A DNA stretch of 7,971 nucleotides from Acidobacteriota bacterium (GTDB taxonomy: Bacteria > Acidobacteriota > Terriglobia > Terriglobales > Acidobacteriaceae). Shown here piece by piece: positions 1 to 6,611 of the stretch; the first letter of the stretch is position 1; each line of letters begins with the position of its first letter. Made by a program: the position numbers and the translations under genes. The stretch covers positions 1 to 7,971 of the forward strand of contig QHZV01000186.1 of the NCBI GenBank assembly GCA_003224785.1. The letters are read 5' to 3'. The notes beneath the pieces are model-generated. The model made no database searches, was not told where the DNA came from, and saw nothing but the letters and a program-made list of their open reading frames with translations.

Positions 1-536
1 CACTGCTCGCGTTATTCATGTCCGCAACCGTCGTTTGGTCTGCCTCCCCTGACCGCTACCTGCACGTGAAGGTAACTAACGCGAGCACTCATGAACTGGT
101 TCGCGTCAATCTTCCTCTCTCGCTGGCCGAAAGTGTCGTTCCGGCCATCAATCATGGAGAGTTGCAGAATGGCAAGATACGAATCGGCAACTTCACTGCC
201 GATAACGTAAACGTGAAAGCCATTCTCCAAGCTCTAAAGGCCGCCCCTGAAGGCGAGTTTGTCACTGTCCAGGAGCCTGGGAACGATGTTCGCGTTGCTA
301 AGGAGCATGGCCAGTTGGTCGTCCACGTGATTGATAAAGACAGTAAAGAGATCGTGGATGTCACAGTCCCGTGGGATGTCGCTCAGGCGCTAATTTCGAA
401 TACTGGCGAGAACGAACTTGACCTCGAAGCTGCAATCAAGGCCCTGGCAAACGCGGGGGACATAACTCTGGTTACCGTCAGCAGTCGTGAAGAGAACGTC
501 CGCGTCTGGATAGACTCCAACAGCGCTGAGAAATAG
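1..536 (+). CDS. Secreted two-repeat hypothetical protein (5' end outside window)
   Basis: The first ATG in view is at 18, but the same frame is open to the window edge (first full codon at 3). It reads LLALFMSATVVWSA before SPDRYLHV, which looks like the hydrophobic core and cleavage region of a signal peptide, so the true start is probably upstream and the product exported. Numbering from M18 (172 residues), the mature part holds two related units. Unit 1 (about 14-96) has a beta-rich HVKV segment, a VRVNLPLSL motif (28-36), then AILQAL and FVTVQEPGNDVRV (68-93). Unit 2 (about 99-166) repeats the order: LVVHV, VDVTVPWDVAQAL (113-125), AIKAL and LVTVSSREENVRVW (139-164). No catalytic motif is visible. 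I recall similar proteins as hypothetical genes in Acidobacteriota, often near ECF sigma/anti-sigma genes, but that neighbourhood is not in view. Function unknown. The next gene is a paralogue. Confidence 0.8.
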   Translation, partial: LLALFMSATVVWSASPDRYLHVKVTNASTHELVRVNLPLSLAESVVPAINHGELQNGKIRIGNFTADNVNVKAILQALKAAPEGEFVTVQEPGNDVRVAKEHGQLVVHVIDKDSKEIVDVTVPWDVAQALISNTGENELDLEAAIKALANAGDITLVTVSSREENVRVWIDSNSAEK

Positions 537-547
537 TGCGTAACCAC

Positions 548-563
548 CACAGTCGGCACTGTG
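548..563 (+). other. Perfect stem-loop just after the first gene
   Basis: CACAGT-CGGC-ACTGTG forms a 6-bp perfect stem with a 4-base loop, beginning 11 bases after the TAG stop at 534-536. No T-run follows (AATTGG), so it is not a standard rho-independent terminator. It could stabilise the 3' end of the transcript or be a protein-binding dyad. The rest of the 182-bp gap to the next gene shows no clear promoter. Confidence 0.3.
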
Positions 564-706
564 AATTGGAGCCCACAGGCACTGCCGAGGGGTAGCAGGA
601 TCGGGAAGGGCACGAGTTCTACTTGCGCCAGATTGAATTCGCTTCCCATGTGGTGCGCGACGGTAGGGGAGCTGTGGGGTTGATAGTAAGCAAGTCCTAA
701 TTAGTT

Positions 707-710
707 GGAG
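707..710 (+). promoter_or_regulatory. Ribosome binding site (GGAG)
   Basis: GGAG within TTGGAG lies 8 bases before the ATG at 719. It supports that start for the second secreted protein. Confidence 0.6.
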
Positions 711-718
711 AAACCCAA

Positions 719-1159
719 ATGATTCTTCTTGCTAAACTCGGGATCGGAGTTCTGGCCACCGCAGTCGCGGGCAGCGCCGCTCTATCCAGCGAAGGTTTTA
801 TTCACGTCAGCGTTCACGAGAAGCAGCCCGGCGGCCACAACATCAACCTTATCGTGCCCGCCGCTATTGTGCCGGTTGCGTTGCATTTCGTCCCACGCCA
901 GTCCCTCGCCGGTCCGAGGGAAAACTTGCAGCAGTATCTGCCTGTCGTTGACGCCGCCGTTCCAGCTCTTGAGGATTGTCCCGACGGTGTCCTGGTTGAA
1001 GTCGTTGATCCTGCCGAACACGTACTGATTACCAAATCCGGCGGCTCGGTCATCATTGACGTGAATGATCCCGGGGAGACAGTGCACGTTTCCGTCCCCC
1101 TGCGAGCGGCGCAGAGTTCGGTTCATCAGATTGCTGCGGCGAATCGTCTGCCAGATTAG
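719..1159 (+). CDS. Secreted hypothetical protein, diverged paralogue of the preceding gene
   Basis: This 146-residue protein starts at an ATG with a GGAG ribosome binding site 8 bases upstream. Residues 1-23 look like a signal peptide: K6, then the hydrophobic stretch GIGVLATAVAGSAA, with cleavage plausible near residues 20-24. The mature part follows the order of the upstream protein: FIHVSVHE (27-34), a VPAAIVPVAL segment (47-55 region), AAVPALEDCPDGVLVEVVDP (79-98), HVLITKSGG (101-109), then VIIDVNDPGETVHVSVPLRAAQ (111-132). The stretch from about 79 to 135 aligns without gaps or nearly so to residues 68-127 of the upstream protein (A..AL...P.G..V.V..P...V...K..G, then V.V.VP...AQ). It stops where the second unit of the neighbour would continue, so it carries about one and a half units. 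Function unknown; export and paralogy are inferences from sequence. A strong terminator follows. Confidence 0.75.
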   Translation: MILLAKLGIGVLATAVAGSAALSSEGFIHVSVHEKQPGGHNINLIVPAAIVPVALHFVPRQSLAGPRENLQQYLPVVDAAVPALEDCPDGVLVEVVDPAEHVLITKSGGSVIIDVNDPGETVHVSVPLRAAQSSVHQIAAANRLPD

Positions 1160-1197
1160 TTGCGACCACCGAGACATCTTCCACTAAAAAATGGGTG

Positions 1198-1245
1198 CCC
1201 CTCCCTTGCCGCGCCTTTGTGGCTGGGTGGGGATTTTGATTTTTG
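1198..1245 (+). terminator. Rho-independent terminator, possibly bidirectional
   Basis: CCCC (1198-1201) pairs with GGGG (1229-1232), CCC (1203-1205) with GGG (1225-1227), and GCC (1208-1210) with GGC (1221-1223) around a 10-base loop, with small internal mismatches. A T-rich tract, ATTTTGATTTTTG, follows at once. On the other strand the hairpin is followed by CACCCATTTTTTAG, so it could also stop transcription coming from the right. It ends the unit of the secreted protein at 719-1159. Confidence 0.7.
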
Positions 1246-1282
1246 TAGATAGTGCGCAACAATATCGAGACAACCGCCATAC

Positions 1283-1295
1283 TTCAACAGTTGAA
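1283..1295. promoter_or_regulatory. 13-base perfect palindrome upstream of the FAH-family gene
   Basis: TTCAAC-A-GTTGAA is a perfect dyad with 6-base arms around one central base, ending 12 bases before the ATG at 1308. Its position fits an operator or a leader hairpin. I could not assign a regulator, and the surrounding 1246-1307 shows no clear -35/-10 pair. Confidence 0.25.
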
Positions 1296-1307
1296 TTCTG
1301 TGGGCTT

Positions 1308-2126
1308 ATGAAACTCTACAAAACCAGATCAGTCGCACTGCTGGAGCACGATGACCGCTGGTATTCCGTCGACGACGATTGGGACGATCTCGTCACCCGT
1401 GACGACCTCGAATCGTTCCTGCAAAATCCCATTTCCAAATCGGTCGTAGCGCCTTCTTCGGATTCGCTCCTCGCTCCGATCGGCAGCCAGGAAGTATGGG
1501 CCGCCGGAGTGACATATATTCGCAGTCGCGACGCTCGCATTCAGGAATCCGAGTCTGCCGGCGGCGGCGATTTTTATGATCGCATTTATGATGCTGAACG
1601 CCCCGAGTTGTTCTTCAAAGCGACGCCACATCGGGTCGTCGGTCCCGGCGGCAAGGTTGCGATTCGAAACGACGCAAAATGGTCAGTCCCGGAGCCCGAA
1701 CTCGCGCTACTGATCAGCCCGAACGGAAAGCTTCTCGGCTACACGATCGGCAATGACATGAGTTCACGCGACATCGAAGGCGAGAATCCTCTCTACCTCC
1801 CACAAGCCAAAGTTTACGATCGCAGTTGCGCTCTCGGACCATGCATTCTGGTTTCATCAGATCCAGTGCCGCGCTCAACCGAGATAAGCATCGAGATACA
1901 ACGCCAGACCCAGACCGTATTCAAGGGCTCGACAACGCTGAACTGCTTGAAGCGCGACCCTGCGACCCTGATCGAATATCTCTACCGCGACAACTCCTTC
2001 CCTCGAGGCTGCTTCCTCCTGACCGGCACCGGCGTCGTTCCGCCAGATTCCTTTACTCTTGCGCATGGCGACGAGATCCGCATCACGATTGATGGCATCG
2101 GAACGCTCGTCAACATGGTCGGTTGA
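1308..2126 (+). CDS. Fumarylacetoacetate hydrolase family protein, probable 2-keto-3-deoxy sugar-acid dehydratase
   Basis: This 272-residue protein has the FAH catalytic fold in its C-terminal two thirds. The family's metal site is visible as E129 and E131 (VPEPELAL) and D150 ([16 protein letters not shown], 146-161). Other matching stretches are [19 protein letters not shown] (63-81), [16 protein letters not shown] (100-115), [17 protein letters not shown] (164-180) and [10 protein letters not shown] (237-246). The [24 protein letters not shown] pattern is what I associate with 2-dehydro-3-deoxy-arabinonate dehydratase-like members rather than with true fumarylacetoacetase; the substrate is inferred. 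It would act in the cytoplasm on a keto-acid with bound Mg2+ or similar. The frame stays open back to an ATG at 1191, but that ATG overlaps the terminator and would add 39 residues unlike the family, so 1308 is the better start. The ribosome binding site is weak. No other sugar-acid pathway gene is nearby. Confidence 0.85.
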   Translation: MKLYKTRSVALLEHDDRWYSVDDDWDDLVTRDDLESFLQNPISKSVVAPSSDSLLAPIGSQEVWAAGVTYIRSRDARIQESESAGGGDFYDRIYDAERPELFFKATPHRVVGPGGKVAIRNDAKWSVPEPELALLISPNGKLLGYTIGNDMSSRDIEGENPLYLPQAKVYDRSCALGPCILVSSDPVPRSTEISIEIQRQTQTVFKGSTTLNCLKRDPATLIEYLYRDNSFPRGCFLLTGTGVVPPDSFTLAHGDEIRITIDGIGTLVNMVG

Positions 2127-2202
2127 TGCAGGGCCGCGAGCCTCAGCAAGGCATTACGTCTGCGCGAGTCTTCTGAGCACGGACTGAATCTAATCCGCAA
2201 CT

Positions 2203-2592
2203 ATGCCAATCACGTACGTCATTGACGCTCAACAGAAACTGATCCGCACGAAATGCATTGGGAACGTCACTTTGCCCGAAGTCATTGGGCACTTTCGCGA
2301 ATTGGAGCGCGATCCCGATTGCCCGCACCAACTCGACGTGTTTTTGGACCTGAGCGAAACCAGATCTCTGCCGCTTACCCGTGACATCTCCGGTGTTTCC
2401 GCGGAAATTGGCAGGATCAGGAAGAAGGTCCGCTTCAATGCCTGCGCTGTCGTGGCCACCAGGACCGCTCTGTTTGGCATGCTGCGAATGCTTGAGGTTA
2501 TGGCCGGACCTTATTTTCGCGCGTTCCGCGTTTTCCGCGTGGCAAGCCAGGCAGAGGAATGGCTCGCCTCCGAACGCTCGGCGGCAAAGTAA
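2203..2592 (+). CDS. Small STAS/SpoIIAA-like hypothetical protein
   Basis: This 129-residue protein has no signal peptide and no clear membrane helix. It begins MPITYVIDAQQKLIRTKCIG, a beta hairpin typical of small STAS-like (SpoIIAA/SEC14-related) single-domain proteins. A helix follows (LPEVIGHFRELERDP, 24-38), then a buried strand ending in Asp (LDVFLDLSE, 44-52), a helix (about 61-75), a strand (ACAVVATR, 79-86) and a C-terminal region FRAFRVFRVASQAEEWL (105-121). The alternation and the D-L-S strand fit the fold, but the call is by pattern only and the Ser usually phosphorylated in anti-sigma antagonists cannot be assigned. It lies 76 bases after the FAH-family stop. An in-frame TAA at 2191 fixes the earliest start at 2203, which has no obvious Shine-Dalgarno. 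Such proteins are often orphan, with unknown roles. Confidence 0.6.
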   Translation: MPITYVIDAQQKLIRTKCIGNVTLPEVIGHFRELERDPDCPHQLDVFLDLSETRSLPLTRDISGVSAEIGRIRKKVRFNACAVVATRTALFGMLRMLEVMAGPYFRAFRVFRVASQAEEWLASERSAAK

Positions 2593-2640
2593 ATTCGCAC
2601 CAAATACCCTGCCTATCTCGATATATCCGGGAGACTCTCT

Positions 2641-2660
2641 GGTGAGGTGTACAATTCACC
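2641..2660. promoter_or_regulatory. 20-bp imperfect palindrome overlapping a possible -10 box
   Basis: The block GGTGA-GG-TGTACA-AT-TCACC is symmetric at 16 of 20 positions, with only the two GG/AT pairs mismatched. It lies in the 172-bp gap, about 105 bp before the radical SAM start. TACAAT at 2650-2655 inside it resembles a -10 hexamer, though no good -35 is seen 16-18 bases upstream. The form suits a dimeric repressor or activator site. No T-run follows, which argues against a terminator of the preceding gene. No regulator gene lies in the window. Confidence 0.4.
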
Positions 2661-2679
2661 CACTGGGCTTGCCAGCCAT

Positions 2680-2695
2680 ACCGTAAGACCGTAAG
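2680..2695 (+). repeat. Tandem 8-base repeat (ACCGTAAG twice)
   Basis: ACCGTAAG occurs twice head to tail, 20 bases after the palindrome and in the presumed leader of the radical SAM gene. It may be a chance slippage duplication or part of a regulatory site. Confidence 0.4.
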
Positions 2696-2753
2696 CCAAA
2701 ACCCGGTCACGGCACAATCTTGTGATGTTCACGTGCCATGAAGCACGCATTAC

Positions 2754-2759
2754 AAAGGG
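2754..2759 (+). promoter_or_regulatory. Ribosome binding site deciding the radical SAM start
   Basis: AAAGGG sits 5 bases before the ATG at 2765. The earlier in-frame ATG at 2738 has no comparable site, so the MRILLYNPDNG start is preferred. Confidence 0.5.
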
Positions 2760-2764
2760 CATTC

Positions 2765-4342
<1,578 letters not shown>

Positions 4343-4345
<3 letters not shown>

Positions 4346-4356
4346 CGCTTGCGCTA
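4343..4356. terminator. Small palindrome containing both convergent stop codons
   Basis: TAGCGC-TT-GCGCTA is a perfect 14-base dyad, realistically a 5-bp stem with a CTTG loop. Its left TAG is the stop of the radical SAM gene; its right CTA is the TAG stop of the minus-strand gene. The stem is short and no long T-run follows on either strand (only ATTTCG to the right), so termination by it alone would be weak. Confidence 0.35.
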
Positions 4357-4698
4357 TTTCGAATGTCTGGTGCCGGCGCGGGCGTCGGCCCGCTTTCTTA
4401 CAACCTTCGCCTGCCGTGCGCCTTCCTCTCTGGCTGAGTGCGATGTAATCCCCTGCACCGGTTTTTTGGATACGCGGCTAGTTACTGCTCCTTCATGCGC
4501 AACCGCTTCCGGCTCGGTTCGGCGCCGCGGCGCACGTGTATCGAGTTTCCGGGGACTCTTGTCCGAGCCCGTTTCCGAGCCTTCCATTCTGGAGTAAGCA
4601 TCGTCAGCTTCGAATTCCGCCTGATTGTTTTCCAAATCCGTCTGCTCGGGATTTGAGTTCTGCTGCGTCTGCGTATGTGGCGTCTTCTGTTTTGTCAT
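4354..4698 (-). CDS. Small charged, probably disordered hypothetical protein
   Basis: This 114-residue protein starts at ATG 4696-4698 with GGAG (4705-4708) six bases upstream, good evidence of translation. It has no Cys or Trp, few hydrophobic residues and no membrane segment. The first part (1-45) is rich in Q, N, T and acidic residues (LENNQAEFEADDAYSRMEG, 22-40). The rest is strongly basic, with RAPRRR (55-60), VSKKPVQGITSHSAREEG (76-93) and KVVRKRADARAG (98-109). This layout suggests an intrinsically disordered, possibly nucleic-acid-binding or stress-related protein, but that is inference from composition only. I recall loosely similar short proteins ending in a V.(D/E)RADA.AG motif among bacterial hypotheticals, not enough to name a family. 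It is the last gene of the minus-strand series and its stop is 8 bases from that of the radical SAM gene. Confidence 0.6.
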   Translation of the reverse strand: MTKQKTPHTQTQQNSNPEQTDLENNQAEFEADDAYSRMEGSETGSDKSPRKLDTRAPRRRTEPEAVAHEGAVTSRVSKKPVQGITSHSAREEGARQAKVVRKRADARAGTRHSK

Positions 4699-4704
4699 TT
4701 CCGT

Positions 4705-4708
4705 CTCC
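4705..4708 (-). promoter_or_regulatory. Ribosome binding site (GGAG) for the small charged protein
   Basis: On the minus strand GGAG is followed by ACGGAA and then ATG, a six-base spacer. It supports the 4698 start. Confidence 0.6.
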
Positions 4709-4784
4709 GCATTTGTGTTCGGTTTTTAGGTGCGGGCGACGGCTTACCCGTTGCCAATAATGAAGGAACGGAAACGCTGAATAG

Positions 4785-4812
4785 AAGATATGCGCCAATC
4801 TGCCGGCATCAA
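4785..4812 (-). promoter_or_regulatory. Tentative promoter for the small charged protein
   Basis: On the minus strand TTGATG (4807-4812) and TATCTT (4785-4790) are separated by 16 bases, a loose match to a sigma-70 -35/-10 pair. It lies about 90 bases before the 4698 start, in the gap after the protease gene. Chance matches of this quality are common. Confidence 0.2.
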
Positions 4813-4820
4813 TCCGTGTG

Positions 4821-5549
4821 CTAGTGGCGCAGGAATCCGCCCAGCATATCCTGCAGGAAATGCTCAACCATTCCAGGCCGTACGCTCTTGCAGCGATACG
4901 CGATCGTCCCTGCAATCGCTCCAAGCAATCCTATTTGCGACGCCATGGCCCATCCTTGGTACGAGTGCGCTGCGCCAAACGCCAGTGCCGAGAGAATGAT
5001 TCCGGCAGGTACGTTTTTCGTGAACGCAATAAGCTGGCGCTGCAAGTAAGCCCGGTAGAGCGCTTCTTCGCAAATACCCGCCGTGAGTGAGAGCCCTACC
5101 CACAGCCACATCTCTTGCCTTCCCTCCGGAAGGATGAGACGAGCGGCGACGTCATCTCCGTGCGGCAGCACCATTCCAATCACGATGACCGCCATCAGAA
5201 ATATGGCGCCAATGCCAAGATCGCGCAGAAAATGCGTCACGGAAGTCCAGCGCTGGCCAAGCACCGTCCATAACGAGGTCCCATGCCACCACACACCAGC
5301 CAGCACCAGGCCAAGCATGAGCCACTGGAAAAGAATCGTGCGCTCATAAATAGCGGTGCGATTTATGTTCAGAGCATGGAGTGCTCCCATGCGCATACTT
5401 CCCCGGTACGAAAGCACGCCTTGCACCGCGAGTACCAAAATTGTGTGCCAGAAAGGAGCAATTGGCTGCTTCAGAGTGGAAAATGCCACCGGCGGAACGA
5501 CTGAGGAGCGCTCGGCGGCATCTAGCAGATCCGCACTTGTAGAGGACAT
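4821..5549 (-). CDS. CPBP family intramembrane glutamic protease (CAAX protease/Abi family)
   Basis: This 242-residue integral membrane protein carries the three family motifs in the right order. EExxxR is E161, E162 and R166 (ICEEALYR); FxxxH is F191 and H195 (FGAAH); the last is H230xxxD234 (HFLQD). Hydrophobic segments lie near 34-49, 73-88, 111-128, 146-160, 183-198, 203-218 and 225-240. The soluble N-terminus is about 30 residues. Members cleave in the membrane: the eukaryotic relative Rce1 cuts prenylated CAAX proteins, while bacterial members have mostly unknown substrates, some linked to bacteriocin immunity. No bacteriocin gene is visible here. The length is normal. The start ATG has an in-frame TGA five codons upstream and a poor ribosome site; the nearby GGGGAG is 17 bases away and better placed for an out-of-frame ATG. 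It follows the sugar kinase by about 100 bases on the same strand. Confidence 0.85.
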   Translation of the reverse strand: MSSTSADLLDAAERSSVVPPVAFSTLKQPIAPFWHTILVLAVQGVLSYRGSMRMGALHALNINRTAIYERTILFQWLMLGLVLAGVWWHGTSLWTVLGQRWTSVTHFLRDLGIGAIFLMAVIVIGMVLPHGDDVAARLILPEGRQEMWLWVGLSLTAGICEEALYRAYLQRQLIAFTKNVPAGIILSALAFGAAHSYQGWAMASQIGLLGAIAGTIAYRCKSVRPGMVEHFLQDMLGGFLRH

Positions 5550-5573
5550 GGGGGTAGCTCATTAGACTCCCCA
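5549..5573 (-). promoter_or_regulatory. Possible hairpin masking a Shine-Dalgarno before the protease gene
   Basis: On the minus strand TGGGGAG (5573-5567) can pair with CT (5557-5556) and CCCC plus the A of the start codon (5553-5549), leaving two bases bulged and a 9-base loop. GGGGAG is the only strong Shine-Dalgarno-like element here, so pairing would hide it together with the edge of the start codon. This is a hand-drawn fold. Confidence 0.25.
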
Positions 5574-5653
5574 TCTGCGAAATTGTCATCGATTGGACGT
5601 TTTAATGCGGCTGAGGCAGAACTTCATCCTGCAGCACCCTGAGATATCGAAGG

Positions 5654-5728
5654 CTATTGCTCCCCGGTGTGCAGAAGGTGCTCAATCTCTTCCACCGGGC
5701 GGATGCCGCCGCGGGCTCCTGTGCAGCA
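5654..5728 (-). pseudogene. Displaced C-terminal tail of the PfkB kinase, in another frame
   Basis: Reading the minus strand from 5728 gives 24 codons and a TAG at 5654-5656: CCTGARGGIRPVEEIEHLL followed by HTGEQ. This is the expected end of a PfkB-family kinase (a GARGGI turn, then the PVEEIEHLL last helix). It is two bases out of frame with the main kinase reading frame, which overlaps it and stops at 5682. It is best read as the original C-terminus, separated from the body by an out-of-frame deletion. Confidence 0.7.
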
Positions 5729-6509
5729 GGCCATAAATGAACCCGGCATGAAAAACGTCTCCTGCGCCGGTCGTGTCCGCTACTGGAACTCTATAGGCGT
5801 GGGCATGATGGAAGAGGCTGCCATCCCACGCCAGCACTCCATCAGTTCCGAGAGTTGCAGCGGTGAGCCGTGAGCCGTAACGCTCCCGCAGGAGCGGCAG
5901 CGATTTCTTCAGGTCGGCTTCTCCGCACAAGCGCTCCGGAAAGTCGCGGCTGACGATGAGATAGTCAACTTTCTCCAGCAGCGGTTCGACACCGCGGTAA
6001 ACATCATCGAGATCGGCAATTACCGGAATGCCAGCTTCACGCGCCCATGTTGCCGCCAGCGTTGCAGCCGCAGTATCGTAGCCATCCACGTGCAACGCGC
6101 GTGCGCTGGTGATCCATTCGCGCTGCAGTTCGTCAGGATTGAGCGTGAGTTTCTCGTCGCGCCGCCACAGCACGGTGCGCTCACCCTGAGGATCAACCAG
6201 GATAAAGGCTTGCTGGCTGGCGCATCCTGCAACCATGGCGATGTGTGCTTCCACTCCGGCACGGGAAAATTCTTCGCGGTGAAGCGCCGCCGCGGAGTCG
6301 TCTCCCAACTTGCCAATGTAGCGAGTGCGCAGGCCCCAACGCTGGCAGGCAATCACGGCGCTTGCAACTTGTCCGCCGGGCAACACTTCTACAAGCGCCG
6401 ACTCAACCTTTGCGCCCCTCGAAGGATACCGGGGCACATGGATAAGCGTGTCGGTTGCATTAAGCCCGACTCCAACCACGTCAACAGGAAGGAATTTAAC
6501 CAACCTCAT
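5682..6509 (-). CDS. PfkB/ribokinase-family carbohydrate kinase with scrambled C-terminus
   Basis: This 275-residue protein belongs to the PfkB family of ATP-dependent sugar or nucleoside kinases. The N-terminus DVVGVGLNATDTLIHVPRYP (10-29) supplies the first strand and substrate region. LPGGQVASAVIACQRWGL (43-60) matches PfkB signature 1, though the usual Asn after GG is replaced. YIGKLGDDSAA (64-74), VIADLDDVYRG (163-173) and LIVSRDFPERL (184-194) follow. DTTGAGDVFHAGF (245-257) is signature 2, with anion-hole glycines and catalytic D251 intact. After FIYGLL (257-262) the frame runs into HRSPRRHPPGGRD, unlike the family, and stops; the usual ending is present two bases out of frame up to 5654. 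Roughly 15-25 codons of C-terminal helix appear deleted, so activity is doubtful. Substrate cannot be told. The start at 6509 has only a weak AACGGA upstream. It lies 102 bases after lepA on the same strand. Confidence 0.85.
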   Translation of the reverse strand: MRLVKFLPVDVVGVGLNATDTLIHVPRYPSRGAKVESALVEVLPGGQVASAVIACQRWGLRTRYIGKLGDDSAAALHREEFSRAGVEAHIAMVAGCASQQAFILVDPQGERTVLWRRDEKLTLNPDELQREWITSARALHVDGYDTAAATLAATWAREAGIPVIADLDDVYRGVEPLLEKVDYLIVSRDFPERLCGEADLKKSLPLLRERYGSRLTAATLGTDGVLAWDGSLFHHAHAYRVPVADTTGAGDVFHAGFIYGLLHRSPRRHPPGGRD

Positions 6510-6570
6510 TCCGTTTCACTTAGACGCTGCGAGCCTGCCCTGAGCAACCGACCGGAAGGGAATGGGAACG

Positions 6571-6605
6571 TGCCGCTTAAGTCCCGAGTACCGGCGCAAG
6601 CGGCA
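6571..6605 (-). other. Long-loop stem between lepA and the kinase gene
   Basis: TGCCGCTT (6571-6578) and AAGCGGCA (6598-6605) are perfect 8-base inverted arms around 19 bases, starting six bases after the lepA stop on the minus strand. No T-run follows, so it may be a weak or rho-assisted stop, an RNA-stabilising stem, or chance. Confidence 0.35.
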
Positions 6606-6611
6606 GACACC

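Noticed and set aside
782..1177. A 131-codon minus-strand frame opposite the second secreted protein
   Set aside because: The plus-strand gene has a ribosome site, a signal peptide and a paralogue next door; the antisense frame has none of these.
4604..4924. A 106-codon minus-strand frame spanning the end of the protease gene and the start of the small charged gene
   Set aside because: It overlaps both in another frame and lacks a ribosome binding site or family resemblance.
5344..5562. The out-of-frame ORF starting at 5562 as a real leader peptide or the true N-terminus of the protease
   Set aside because: Its residues (Cys/Arg/Ser-rich) resemble no domain, while the protease frame from 5549 is complete for its family; kept only as a possible decoy start.
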